Positions 1 to 8,351 of a stretch of DNA of 64,000 nucleotides are shown piece after piece. The stretch lies in NCBI GenBank assembly GCA_023151315.1, contig JAKLJE010000006.1:62001-126000 (forward strand), read 5' to 3'. Position 1 is the stretch's first letter, and each line of letters opens with the position of its first letter. The position numbers and the translations under genes are program-made. The notes beneath the pieces are model-generated. The model had not been told where the DNA came from. It did not search any database and was given only the letters and a program-made list of their open reading frames with translations. This stretch comes from Bacteroidia bacterium (GTDB lineage: Bacteria; Bacteroidota; Bacteroidia; Palsa-965).

Positions 1-1
1 A

Positions 2-3000
2 ACCGCAAACCAAAACGCTTTTATTTCCGGGGACGTCCCGATTATGGTTGCTACCTCAGCTTTCGGTATGGGTGTTGACAAGAAGAACGTCGGATTGGTA
101 ATCCATTATGATATATCCGATTCGCTAGAGAATTATATTCAAGAAGCTGGACGAGCAGGACGAGACGAGACGATTGAAGCGGATTGTTATGTGCTATATA
201 ACGAAGAAGATCTGAGTAAGCACTTCATTCTGCTTAACCAGACGAAGCTAAGTATCAAAGAAATTCAGCAAGTCTGGAAGGCAATTAAGGATCTGACCCG
301 GTTTAGATCTACCATGTCCAATTCTGCGCTTGAAATTGCACGGAAAGCTGGATGGGACCATCAGATAGATGAAATAGAAACTCGTGTCACGACTGCAATT
401 TCCGCGTTGGAAGAATCCGGCTATCTCAAACGGGGACAGAATATGCCTCGTGTTTTTGCTAATAGTATTGTGTCAAAAAATGCGGATGAAGCCATCGCTA
501 AAATCAATGGCTCCTCCCGTTTTGATGAAAAGCAAAAGATCAGTGCTGCACGCATCATCCGCAAACTCTTTTCTACGAAAAGCCGAAGGCATGTCAATGA
601 TGAAGTAGCGGAATCCCGAATTGATTACATATCCGATCATTTAGGTATAGTCAAAGAAGATGTAATCAGAGTGATCAATCTTATGCGCGAAGAGAACATT
701 CTGGCGGATGCCCAAGATCTGACAGCATACATCAAGCGGGGCGAAAACAGTACGAAGTCTCTGAACCTTGTAGACTGGATTTCAAGAATGGAAATTGAGA
801 TTCTCAAAATGTTCGAAGAAGATGAAACTGTTGTGAATCTAAAGGAAATCAATGAGAAACTTGAAACGCTAGGATGTCGAGGTGTTAACCCCGAGCGCAT
901 CAGGACGATATTCAATTTCTGGACAATCAAGAACTGGATTAAGAAACACTTACATGAAGGTTCAAAGAACCATATGACTGTCCGATTTCTCTTGAATCGA
1001 AAAGAGTTGATTCAAAAAATAGAAAAGCGACAACAAATAGCCCGCCACATCGTATTTCAACTTTTCAAAAAAAGTAATGAAGACAAAAAATCAGATGGTA
1101 AGGATGAAGCGTTGGTCGAATTTTCTGTTCTTGAACTTAAGAATGCCTACGAAAAAGAAAATGTCCTATTTAAGAGTGCGGCTAGTATTGATGACATTGA
1201 GGACGCGCTTTTTTATCTTTCCCGTATTGAATCAATAAAGATTGAAGGTGGTTTTCTCGTCACTTATAACCGATTAACCATTGATCGTCTCGAAACGAAT
1301 AATAGAATTCAATATAAAAGCGAGAATTACGAAAAGCTCAATCAATTCTATGAGCAAAAGGTGCAGCAAATTCACATTGTTGGAGAGTACGCTAAGAAAA
1401 TGGTCAGCGATTACAAGGATGCACTTCAGTTCGTAAATGACTATTTTCAGCTAAACTATTCTTCATTTCTGAATAAGTACTTTCCAGGAAGTAAACAGGA
1501 TACGATCAAACGTAACATTACTCCTGCAAAGTTCAAACAGCTGTTTGGAGACCTTTCGCCTCGTCAACATAAAATCATCGCAGACAAATCTTCACCTTAC
1601 ATCGTTGTAGCCGCTGGACCCGGAAGCGGTAAAACGAAAACACTTGTTCACAAATTGGCGTCATTACTTTTAATGGAAGACGTGAAGCACGAACAGTTGC
1701 TAATGGTGACATTCTCCCGAGCAGCAGCGTCTGAATTTAAGAAGCGTTTGTTTGAGCTGATTGGGAATGCCGCAGCTTTTATTGAGATTAAAACATTTCA
1801 TTCTTATTGCTTCGATCTCCTTGGAAAAGTAGGTTCATTGGAGAAGTCAGACGAGATTATCCGTGCCACTGTCGAGAAAATTAAATCCGGGGATGTGGAG
1901 ATTAACCGAATCACCAAAACGGTTCTGGTAATTGATGAAGCTCAAGACATGGATCAGCACGAATTCGATCTGGTGAGAGCTTTAATGGAATCCAATGAGG
2001 ATATGCGTGTTATTGCAGTGGGTGACGATGACCAGAACATCTATGCATTCCGAGGCGCGGACTCAAAGTACATGCAACAATTTATCACCAATTGGAAAGC
2101 TGAGAAATATGAATTGGTTGAGAATTACCGAAGTGTTCCTGAGGTTGTGGGACTATCAAATGAATTTGTGAAAAGACTAAGCCGTCGCATGAAGGAAACG
2201 CCTATATCAGCGATTCGTTCTGAAGAGGGCACGATACGATTAACACGATATACAAGCACGAATTTGGTTGAACCGGTTGTTGCGGATATACTTCGCACGT
2301 CCCTTAAGGGTACAACTTGTGTTCTAACTAAGACTAATGAAGAAGCATCTCAAGTTACAGGACTACTACTCCGAAAAGGAATTGCTGCAAAGTTAATTCA
2401 AAGCAATGACGGATTTAACCTTTGGAATTTAATGGAAGTACGTTGGTTCATCGGACAACTAACGGAAGATGCGCATATAATAAGTGATGAAACATGGAAT
2501 TCGTCTATTCGGAATCTCAAAAAGCAGTTTATAAAGAGCACCAAACTCGAATTGTGTTTGGCGATGCTCACAGAATTCGAATTGTCAAATAAGAAAAAGA
2601 AATATCGTTCCGATCTCGAAGTATTCATCAAGGAATCAAAAATGGAAGATTTCTTTAAAGAGAACGGAGAGATAATTTTTGTTTCCACGATACATAAAAC
2701 GAAGGGAAAAGAATTTGATAATGTCTTTTTAATGCTGGACAACTTTACGTGTAAGGGCGATGAAGAAAACAGGCAATTATATGTTGGTGTTACACGAGCG
2801 AAGAATAACCTCACAATTCACACTAACGGCAATTTCTTCGATGATATTCGAGTTAATGGATTCCAGAGAACAGACAATACCAACAAATTTGCTGAACCGG
2901 AATTTCTGACGTTTCATTTGAATATGAAAGAAGTGGCGCTGGATTCGTTTATTCCTCATCAGACAACAATAGGAAACCTGGTATCAGGACAGAAATTAAT

Positions 3001-3214
3001 CCCGTACACTTCAGGTTGTTCAACAGCTTCGGGGGTACAAATTTTCAGATACTCGCGTGCATTTAATGAGAAAGTTGCACGGCTTACGGCGAAAGGTTAC
3101 GTGCCTTTTGAGGCTAGCTTGAACTCTATACTTTACTGGGCAAAGGATGAAGGAAATGGCAATTTCAGAGAGTATATGGTGGTGTTGCCAGAGGTGAGTT
3201 TTCGGAGGATATAA
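2..3214 (+). CDS. RecQ-UvrD fusion DNA helicase (5' end cut by window)
   Basis: Two helicases in one chain. The frame is open to the left edge, so the RecQ N-terminal core with its Walker A lies outside the window. The first Met in view, at 44, is internal to RecQ motif V. Counting from that Met, residues 1-45 carry RecQ motifs V and VI (ATSAFGMGVDK, QEAGRAGRD). A middle region of about 450 residues looks like RQC or winged-helix linker. A complete superfamily 1 UvrD/Rep-type helicase follows: Walker A GPGSGKT near 525, motif II VIDEAQDMD near 628, motif III GDDDQNIYAFRGA near 662, TIHKTKGKEFD near 880 and YVGVTRAK near 910. The known chemistry is ATP-driven 3'-5' DNA unwinding. It is followed by a Cas4-like/exonuclease gene and a WYL regulator, which suggests a DNA-processing defence cassette (inference). 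Confidence 0.92.
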   Translation, partial: TANQNAFISGDVPIMVATSAFGMGVDKKNVGLVIHYDISDSLENYIQEAGRAGRDETIEADCYVLYNEEDLSKHFILLNQTKLSIKEIQQVWKAIKDLTRFRSTMSNSALEIARKAGWDHQIDEIETRVTTAISALEESGYLKRGQNMPRVFANSIVSKNADEAIAKINGSSRFDEKQKISAARIIRKLFSTKSRRHVNDEVAESRIDYISDHLGIVKEDVIRVINLMREENILADAQDLTAYIKRGENSTKSLNLVDWISRMEIEILKMFEEDETVVNLKEINEKLETLGCRGVNPERIRTIFNFWTIKNWIKKHLHEGSKNHMTVRFLLNRKELIQKIEKRQQIARHIVFQLFKKSNEDKKSDGKDEALVEFSVLELKNAYEKENVLFKSAASIDDIEDALFYLSRIESIKIEGGFLVTYNRLTIDRLETNNRIQYKSENYEKLNQFYEQKVQQIHIVGEYAKKMVSDYKDALQFVNDYFQLNYSSFLNKYFPGSKQDTIKRNITPAKFKQLFGDLSPRQHKIIADKSSPYIVVAAGPGSGKTKTLVHKLASLLLMEDVKHEQLLMVTFSRAAASEFKKRLFELIGNAAAFIEIKTFHSYCFDLLGKVGSLEKSDEIIRATVEKIKSGDVEINRITKTVLVIDEAQDMDQHEFDLVRALMESNEDMRVIAVGDDDQNIYAFRGADSKYMQQFITNWKAEKYELVENYRSVPEVVGLSNEFVKRLSRRMKETPISAIRSEEGTIRLTRYTSTNLVEPVVADILRTSLKGTTCVLTKTNEEASQVTGLLLRKGIAAKLIQSNDGFNLWNLMEVRWFIGQLTEDAHIISDETWNSSIRNLKKQFIKSTKLELCLAMLTEFELSNKKKKYRSDLEVFIKESKMEDFFKENGEIIFVSTIHKTKGKEFDNVFLMLDNFTCKGDEENRQLYVGVTRAKNNLTIHTNGNFFDDIRVNGFQRTDNTNKFAEPEFLTFHLNMKEVALDSFIPHQTTIGNLVSGQKLIPYTSGCSTASGVQIFRYSRAFNEKVARLTAKGYVPFEASLNSILYWAKDEGNGNFREYMVVLPEVSFRRI

Positions 3215-3252
3215 AGCATCTCAATCCCAAATTTTACATCAATTTACCCCAA

Positions 3253-3282
3253 TAGCCGTTTACAAACGTTTGTAAACGGCTA
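3253..3282. promoter_or_regulatory. 30-bp perfect palindrome upstream of DUF2779 gene
   Basis: This is a perfect inverted repeat centred on GTTTACAAACGTTTGTAAAC, with further complementary bases extending it to 30 bp. It ends 53 bp before the ATG at 3336 and sits in the 121-bp gap after the RecQ-UvrD gene. No T-run follows, so it is not an ordinary intrinsic terminator. The centre AAACGTTT resembles LacI-family operators. The same core recurs five more times in this window, always about 45-54 bp upstream of a start codon. Confidence 0.8.
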
Positions 3283-3335
3283 GGTGAATTTATTGTCGTA
3301 AATTATTCCCTACTGAATTATATTCCCGCTAACCC

Positions 3336-4361
3336 ATGAAACCTCGATATCTAACGAAGTCCCGATTTAAGCTCGCCCATGAATGTCCGACAAAACTTTT
3401 TTATACTGGCAAGAAGGATTACGTCGACAATAAGCTCGATGATGATTTTTTGCGTTCATTAGCCGAGGGGGGATTTCAGGTAGGCGAATTGGCAAAGCTG
3501 TATTATCCGGGTGGCACTAACATCGATGAACTTGATCATGCTAAAGCACTTGCTATCACAAACGAACTATTGCAGCGTGACAAAGCAATAATCTATGAAG
3601 CTGCGTTTGTGTTCAATAATTTCTTCATTCGAGCAGATATAATAATTAAGTCTGGCAGCAAAATAAGGCTGATTGAAGTGAAAGCTAAGTCCTACGACAA
3701 TGAGGAAGGTTTCACAGGTAAGAATGGATCGATAAGAAGCACATGGAAACCCTATTTGCTTGATGTTGCTTTTCAAAAACACGTAATCAAACAAGCGTTT
3801 CCCGAATTTGAAGTTGAAGGAAATCTAATGTTGGCAGACAAAGGTCAGCTTACAAGCATTGATGGGCTAAATCAGAAATTCTTTCTTTCTAGCGTAGAAG
3901 GACGAACTAAAGTTAATGTTATTGGAGGGACATCAGCAAAAGATCTTGGTACTGCCATCTTAGCAACAGTGAATGTTGATGAATACATAGAGATGCTTTA
4001 TCAAGAGCGCTATGATTTCAACGGCAACGACCTTTCATTCATAGAGCTCGCGAATAGGTATGCAGAAATCTACGCCACAGATCAAATAACATTTTGCGGA
4101 TTGGGATCACATTGCGGTTCCTGTGAATTCAAAGCAAGTGATGTTCAGTTGAAAGAAGGGCTGCTATCAGGTTATCACGAGTGCTGGACTGCCCAAGCGA
4201 ACTTCAAACCAGAAGATTTTAGTACTCCTCATGTTTTAAAGATATGGGACTTCCGAAAAAAGGACGATTACATCACTAATCGGAAACAATACTTTCAAAA
4301 CGGGATTACAAGAGCAGATCTTGACGCAGAGAAACCTAAAAAACACACCGAACTTGGATAA
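3336..4361 (+). CDS. DUF2779 protein, N-terminal half: Cas4-like Fe-S PD-(D/E)XK nuclease
   Basis: This 341-aa reading frame looks like the first half of a DUF2779-type protein. A PD-(D/E)XK core is visible (IRADIIIKSG followed by RLIEVKAKS, giving the D...ExK pattern near residues 92-112). Four cysteines are arranged as in Cas4/AddB iron-sulfur nucleases: one early (HECPTK), then CGLGSHCGSC and HECW near the end. The frame stops just after an A6 run (4338-4343). Removing one A joins it in frame to the exonuclease-like half that follows. Either the gene is frameshifted (mutation, assembly error or slippage), or the two halves are made as separate overlapping proteins. The palindrome operator lies upstream. 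Role (inference): processing DNA ends with the RecQ-UvrD helicase. Confidence 0.85.
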   Translation: MKPRYLTKSRFKLAHECPTKLFYTGKKDYVDNKLDDDFLRSLAEGGFQVGELAKLYYPGGTNIDELDHAKALAITNELLQRDKAIIYEAAFVFNNFFIRADIIIKSGSKIRLIEVKAKSYDNEEGFTGKNGSIRSTWKPYLLDVAFQKHVIKQAFPEFEVEGNLMLADKGQLTSIDGLNQKFFLSSVEGRTKVNVIGGTSAKDLGTAILATVNVDEYIEMLYQERYDFNGNDLSFIELANRYAEIYATDQITFCGLGSHCGSCEFKASDVQLKEGLLSGYHECWTAQANFKPEDFSTPHVLKIWDFRKKDDYITNRKQYFQNGITRADLDAEKPKKHTELG

Positions 4362-5238
4362 AGAAGGCTTACAGGCAGAATTAGCAAAATGGAAATTCCC
4401 TCTGCACTTCATTGATTTCGAAACATCGGCAGTTGCAATTCCATTCTCCAAGGGACGAAGGCCATATGAACAAATCGCATTTCAATTCTCGCATCATATC
4501 GTACAACAAGATGATACGGTTATCCATGCTGGTGAATGGATAAGCAACGAAGCAGGCCAATTCCCAAATTTCGATTTTGTCCGCTATCTGAAAAAGGAAT
4601 TGGAAAAGGACGATGGTACTATATTCCGATATGCAGCTCATGAAAACTCAATTTTGAGTGCAATTTATTGGCAATTAAAAGCTTCTAACGAAGCTGATCG
4701 CGAAGCACTTTGTGAGTGGATCAAGACAATTACAAAATCAACCGGAAGTAGTGCTGAAAAATGGGAAGGAAAAAGAAACATGGTCGATCTTCTTGAAATG
4801 GTCAAGAAGTACTATTACCACCCGATGACAGAAGGTTCAAATTCAATTAAACAGATTTTACCAGCAGTTCTGAATGAGAGTGAATATTTAAAGAATAAAT
4901 ATTCTAAGCCCGTTTACGGTTTGGAACTCAAGAGTAAGAATTTTAGTGAGCAGCAATGGATTCAATTTACATCGGATAAGAAGGTGAAAAATCCATATGA
5001 GTTGTTGCCTAATGTATTTGAAGGGCGGACATTTGAAGAACTGGATCAGTTTGTCGTAGACGACGAAATCGGTATTGCCGATGGTGGCGCCGCTATGATG
5101 GCATACGCTAAAATGCAGTTCACGGAAATGAGTGATGAAGAGAGAAAGGCCATCACTAAGGCGTTGCTGCGTTATTGTGAGCTTGACACTCTAGCGATGG
5201 TGATGATATATGAGGCATGGAGGGAATGGTGCAAATAA
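4321..5238 (+). CDS. DUF2779 protein, C-terminal half: DEDD-type exonuclease-like domain
   Basis: This is the second half of the split DUF2779 protein. It shows an RNase H-like exonuclease pattern: FIDFET (acidic pair in the first strand), YAAHENSIL in the middle and RYCELDTLAM near the end. These fit the DEDD exonuclease motifs. The only start available near the overlap is TTG at 4321, inside the end of the upstream frame. That is unusual and supports a broken single gene of about 630 aa. Similarity to the DUF2779 pattern begins right after the A6 run. The WYL gene starts 11 bp after the stop, so co-transcription is likely. Confidence 0.8.
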   Translation: MTQRNLKNTPNLDKEGLQAELAKWKFPLHFIDFETSAVAIPFSKGRRPYEQIAFQFSHHIVQQDDTVIHAGEWISNEAGQFPNFDFVRYLKKELEKDDGTIFRYAAHENSILSAIYWQLKASNEADREALCEWIKTITKSTGSSAEKWEGKRNMVDLLEMVKKYYYHPMTEGSNSIKQILPAVLNESEYLKNKYSKPVYGLELKSKNFSEQQWIQFTSDKKVKNPYELLPNVFEGRTFEELDQFVVDDEIGIADGGAAMMAYAKMQFTEMSDEERKAITKALLRYCELDTLAMVMIYEAWREWCK

Positions 5239-5248
5239 AATAAATAAT

Positions 5249-6247
5249 ATGGCAAGTTCACGTTTAGCAGGAATGCGATACCAGATCATTGACCAAGAAT
5301 TACGTAGTCGTGATTATGTCAAAACTTCGGAATTGAAAAGAATAATCGAGCGAAAGCTCAACTGTTCGATTAGCAAAAAGCAGATCAATGACGACGTTAT
5401 TGCAATGCGTGACGATTCGTTACTGAAATTCTACGCTCCTATCGTTTATAATAAAAGTAAGAAAGCCTATCAATATTCAGATCGTAACTACAGTATTAAA
5501 GGCTTTGCTCTCCGAGAGGAAGAGATATTAGCCCTTCGCTTTCACGCTGCTTCACTGCACCTGTACCGGGAACACAGCTTATTTAAGGATTTTTCGAACG
5601 CATTGGAAAAAGTGGTGAATGCGGTGGATATTCATTCTTCCATTGGAAACAGCTCAAAACTAATCGTACAAACCGACAACGTTTCGGATAGCGGAGGAAG
5701 CGAATTCCTAGCCCCAATTGCTCAGGCAATCGATGGACGAATGTACATCAAGTTTATGTATTGCAAATTCGGAGAGCTTGAGAAGAAAGAACGAATAATG
5801 GCTGCATATCTACTAAAAGAGTACCGAAATCGCTGGTACGTAATTGGGAAATTAAAAGATAGCCGGCACATATTAACCTTTGCGCTTGATCGCATTACGG
5901 AGCTGTCGACAACCGGGGACAAATATCAGCTCGAAAGATTTGATGCCGATAGCTACTTTAAACATTCTTTCGGGATAACGAGACCAGATACAAAACCACT
6001 TAAACTTGTTTTGCTTTTCACGCCCGCCCAGGGCAAATACGTAAAATCTCTGCCGATTCACTCCACACAAAAGGTGATATACGACGATGATCGAGGTTTC
6101 AAAGTCCAAATTGATGTAATGCCTTCTTATGAATTGATCGAATATCTAGTTGGCCAAGGTGAGAGCGTAAAGGTCATTTCACCCAAGTCAATTGCTGATG
6201 AAGTGATTAATCGACATAGAAACGCGGTTAGGCGCTACAAAAAATAA
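5249..6247 (+). CDS. WYL-domain transcriptional regulator
   Basis: A 332-aa protein. I chose the ATG at 5249 (MASSRLAG) over an upstream ATG at 5210 that would overlap the DUF2779 stop. The N-terminal 80 residues look like a winged helix (ELKRIIERKL, QINDDVIAMR). The middle holds the WYL signature (NRWYVIGKL, HILTFALDRI, near residues 195-215). The C-terminus looks like the WCX extension. WYL proteins are ligand-sensing regulators often encoded with CRISPR-Cas, BREX and other defence loci. It is the last gene of the helicase/nuclease cassette and may bind the palindrome at 3253 (inference). An 11-bp-stem hairpin follows the stop. Confidence 0.9.
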   Translation: MASSRLAGMRYQIIDQELRSRDYVKTSELKRIIERKLNCSISKKQINDDVIAMRDDSLLKFYAPIVYNKSKKAYQYSDRNYSIKGFALREEEILALRFHAASLHLYREHSLFKDFSNALEKVVNAVDIHSSIGNSSKLIVQTDNVSDSGGSEFLAPIAQAIDGRMYIKFMYCKFGELEKKERIMAAYLLKEYRNRWYVIGKLKDSRHILTFALDRITELSTTGDKYQLERFDADSYFKHSFGITRPDTKPLKLVLLFTPAQGKYVKSLPIHSTQKVIYDDDRGFKVQIDVMPSYELIEYLVGQGESVKVISPKSIADEVINRHRNAVRRYKK

Positions 6248-6258
6248 TTTCAATTATT

Positions 6259-6287
6259 TTGATCGCGAAGTGTCAGTTCGCGATCAA
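6259..6287. terminator. Hairpin between WYL cassette and Pycsar operon
   Basis: Perfect 11-bp arms (TTGATCGCGAA and its complement) surround a 7-nt loop, 12 bp after the WYL stop. There is no clear U-tract on either strand, so it could be a weak terminator, an mRNA 3' stabiliser or an operator. It marks the boundary between two co-directional gene sets. Confidence 0.5.
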
Positions 6288-6291
6288 GAAT

Positions 6292-6328
6292 TTCCTTTGT
6301 ATTCGGTAGGTTATCAATAGCTGATAAC
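6292..6328 (+). promoter_or_regulatory. Putative Pycsar promoter and operator
   Basis: TTCCTTTG at 6292-6299 matches 7 of 8 bases of the Bacteroidota -7 box TAnnTTTG and lies 51 bp before the pycTM ATG. Just downstream, GTTATCA and TGATAAC (6310-6316 and 6322-6328) form a 7-bp inverted repeat with a 5-nt spacer in the expected leader. This is a good position for a repressor. Confidence 0.45.
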
Positions 6329-6350
6329 ACACACGAATACAAATGGGATT

Positions 6351-6848
6351 ATGACTGAACTTGAGTTACTCAAACACACTCTTTCGCGTTTTGACCAATA
6401 CTATTCCGGGGTAAATAGTAAGGGACAATTCTACCTTGCTATAAATACATTCCTGATCGGCGCTTCTGTCGCTAGCTACTCCTTATTAAAAGATGAGTTT
6501 GCTCTTTCGCCAACAATGAAATGGTTACATGGACTGGTGGTCATTTTAAGCTTCTTTTCCATTCTTCTGGTTTTACTGGCCATAAATCCATTTCTTAAAT
6601 CAGGAGGATCAGGGAAATATACGAGTCTTCTGTTCTTTGGGTCCTTGGCATCTATGAGTGAGATAGACGTACACTCCTTTTATAAAGCCACCACTCCGGA
6701 GACGATCGCCGAGGACTTTCGAAGGCAAGTATATGTACTTGCTGGAGGACTAAAGAAAAAATACACCTTCCTCCAATGGTCTGGTGTGCTACTGTTTGGT
6801 GAATTTCTCCTTATCTCAATCATAGCAATCACACTTTTAATCAAGTAA
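6351..6848 (+). CDS. pycTM: Pycsar effector, transmembrane type (PycTM, DUF5706-like)
   Basis: A 165-aa membrane protein. Hydrophobic segments lie near residues 27-46 (FYLAINTFLIGASVASY), 58-82 and 139-164. The N-terminal stretch with DQYYSGVNSKGQFYLAINTF fits the Pycsar effector family. In Pycsar systems such effectors are activated by a cyclic pyrimidine nucleotide made by the adjacent cyclase on phage infection, and they damage the inner membrane so that the infected cell stops growing. The cyclase gene starts 19 bp downstream. The start is supported by the palindromic leader and -7-like box upstream. The family call rests on the motif and the neighbour. Confidence 0.88.
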   Translation: MTELELLKHTLSRFDQYYSGVNSKGQFYLAINTFLIGASVASYSLLKDEFALSPTMKWLHGLVVILSFFSILLVLLAINPFLKSGGSGKYTSLLFFGSLASMSEIDVHSFYKATTPETIAEDFRRQVYVLAGGLKKKYTFLQWSGVLLFGEFLLISIIAITLLIK

Positions 6849-6867
6849 TCAACAAACACGCACGTAT

Positions 6868-7941
6868 ATGAAAACGATTTACAATCCTTACGTAACGAGT
6901 ATCCGCAATGCTATTTCTAAAGGCGCCCGGATCGCTGGTATCAGAGAAGAGTCATTGAACTTCTCAGGACGTGACCATTTTGAAAAGGCATCCTCCTCTC
7001 AAATCGATAGCATTGAACCAGAAACCGGAATGCAAGAACTGGCGCGTCTACTTGGAATCAAGCACATCAGGAGACCTATACTTGGTGACCATCCAGATTT
7101 CACTCACATACGGCAAACACAACGACCGGAAAAGCATTACATCGTTTCGGTATTTCTTGATGTTAAGGGTTCCACCAACTTGCACAAAAAGCATACGCTG
7201 GAAGAAATTCGTGTTATCATTCAGTCCTTCATTTCCGCTGCTACACATACGTGTGCATTGTTCGGAGGACATATTCAACGTTTGCAGGGAGATGGAGTAT
7301 TTGCATATTTCGGTGGTCGCAATGTAAATAAGGCAGAAGCTGTAGAGAGCGCGATCACAGCCAGCGGATTTTTCAGTTACTTCATGCGGTTCGAATTAAA
7401 ACGTGCTTTTCAGGAAGAAGATCTCGCTGGAATATTCACACGAATCGGAATTGATTTTGGGGATGACCATCAGGTAGAATGGGCGGTGTTTGGACCTGAG
7501 GGATGTTCTGAGCTAACGACTAATAGCTTACACACAAGTTTGGCTCCGAAAATGCAGGCTCAAGCGGAAAACTATGGAATCGTAATTGGTGATAATGCTT
7601 ATCGATTGCTAACCGCACAAGCAAGGAATTTCTGTACGCCTGTAAAGGATGACAGGGGAAATACAGTTCCAGCATATCGCGATGACGGTAACGGCATCCT
7701 GTACAAACAGTATCACTTTCGTTGGGATCGGTTTCTTGTGAATAAATACAAGTGGTTTGCGGAAAGCGCTGATGGTGGATTGGAAATCGACACGTCGCAG
7801 TATAACACCGCTCAAGAACGACTTGATGTCCTGCTTAAGTCCCTGCCAAGTGAAAATGCTTACATTGACAAGAAAGGCATTAACTCCAATTCCGGAATTG
7901 TAATCCCCAAACACAATTTTCATTATGATCCGTTTAAGTAG
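6868..7941 (+). CDS. pycC: Pycsar pyrimidine nucleotide cyclase (PycC)
   Basis: A 357-aa class III nucleotidyl cyclase. The first metal-binding Asp is in FLDVKGST (D98) and the second in LQGDGVFAYFGG (D142). The downstream GIFTRIGIDFGDDHQVEWAVFG region is the other half of the catalytic domain. Size and flanking TM effector match PycC, which makes cCMP or cUMP as an alarm signal. I cannot tell which nucleotide from sequence alone. Its last 17 bases overlap the next gene, so translation is probably coupled. The roughly 85 residues before the cyclase domain are an N-terminal extension with no domain I recognise. Confidence 0.93.
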   Translation: MKTIYNPYVTSIRNAISKGARIAGIREESLNFSGRDHFEKASSSQIDSIEPETGMQELARLLGIKHIRRPILGDHPDFTHIRQTQRPEKHYIVSVFLDVKGSTNLHKKHTLEEIRVIIQSFISAATHTCALFGGHIQRLQGDGVFAYFGGRNVNKAEAVESAITASGFFSYFMRFELKRAFQEEDLAGIFTRIGIDFGDDHQVEWAVFGPEGCSELTTNSLHTSLAPKMQAQAENYGIVIGDNAYRLLTAQARNFCTPVKDDRGNTVPAYRDDGNGILYKQYHFRWDRFLVNKYKWFAESADGGLEIDTSQYNTAQERLDVLLKSLPSENAYIDKKGINSNSGIVIPKHNFHYDPFK

Positions 7942-8323
7942 TTCTGAATTGGAAGTTGATCGGATTTATCAACTCGAAAGATTGAATGTGCGTTGGAATT
8001 TCCCACATTACGTTGATGATAACCATATTCGCGTTGATGTGAAATATAAGCAAAGTGGGTACTTGAATTCTTATGATGTTCGGGTCGGTTATAGATTTAG
8101 CGATGGGACGGTAGTAGCGCCATTGCGGAGCCCAAATATTGCACCTTCATCGGTAATCCATTTGAATCCAAATCACACTTTATGTTTATTTGATCCACGT
8201 GATTATCCGATTAATAAAAGGTTCGTGCTTGCCGATGAAATAATACCTTGGGTGCTGGAATGGACATTTTACTATGAAATGTTTCTGCTCACAGGAGTGT
8301 GGCGTGGTTCGGAGGCGGCTTAA
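7925..8323 (+). CDS. E2-like (ubiquitin-conjugating fold) protein in Pycsar operon
   Basis: A 132-aa protein overlapping the end of pycC by 17 nt. The segment HLNPNHTLCLFDPRDYP (Cys87) resembles the active-site strand of E2-like proteins (HPN...CL), and the C-terminal IIPWVLEWTFYYEMFLLTGVW resembles the small stand-alone E2-like proteins of short type II CBASS operons. In CBASS such proteins modify or prime the nucleotide synthase. By analogy it may act on PycC (inference). The family call is from motif memory only, with no search behind it. Its tight coupling to pycC is directly visible. Confidence 0.6.
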   Translation: MIRLSSSELEVDRIYQLERLNVRWNFPHYVDDNHIRVDVKYKQSGYLNSYDVRVGYRFSDGTVVAPLRSPNIAPSSVIHLNPNHTLCLFDPRDYPINKRFVLADEIIPWVLEWTFYYEMFLLTGVWRGSEAA

Positions 8324-8351
8324 TCACTCTATTTGACGTAAAAATACTGCA

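Noticed and set aside
3253-3282. The palindromes as intrinsic terminators
   Set aside because: No U-tract follows any copy, and five further sites also lie upstream of starts, not after stops.
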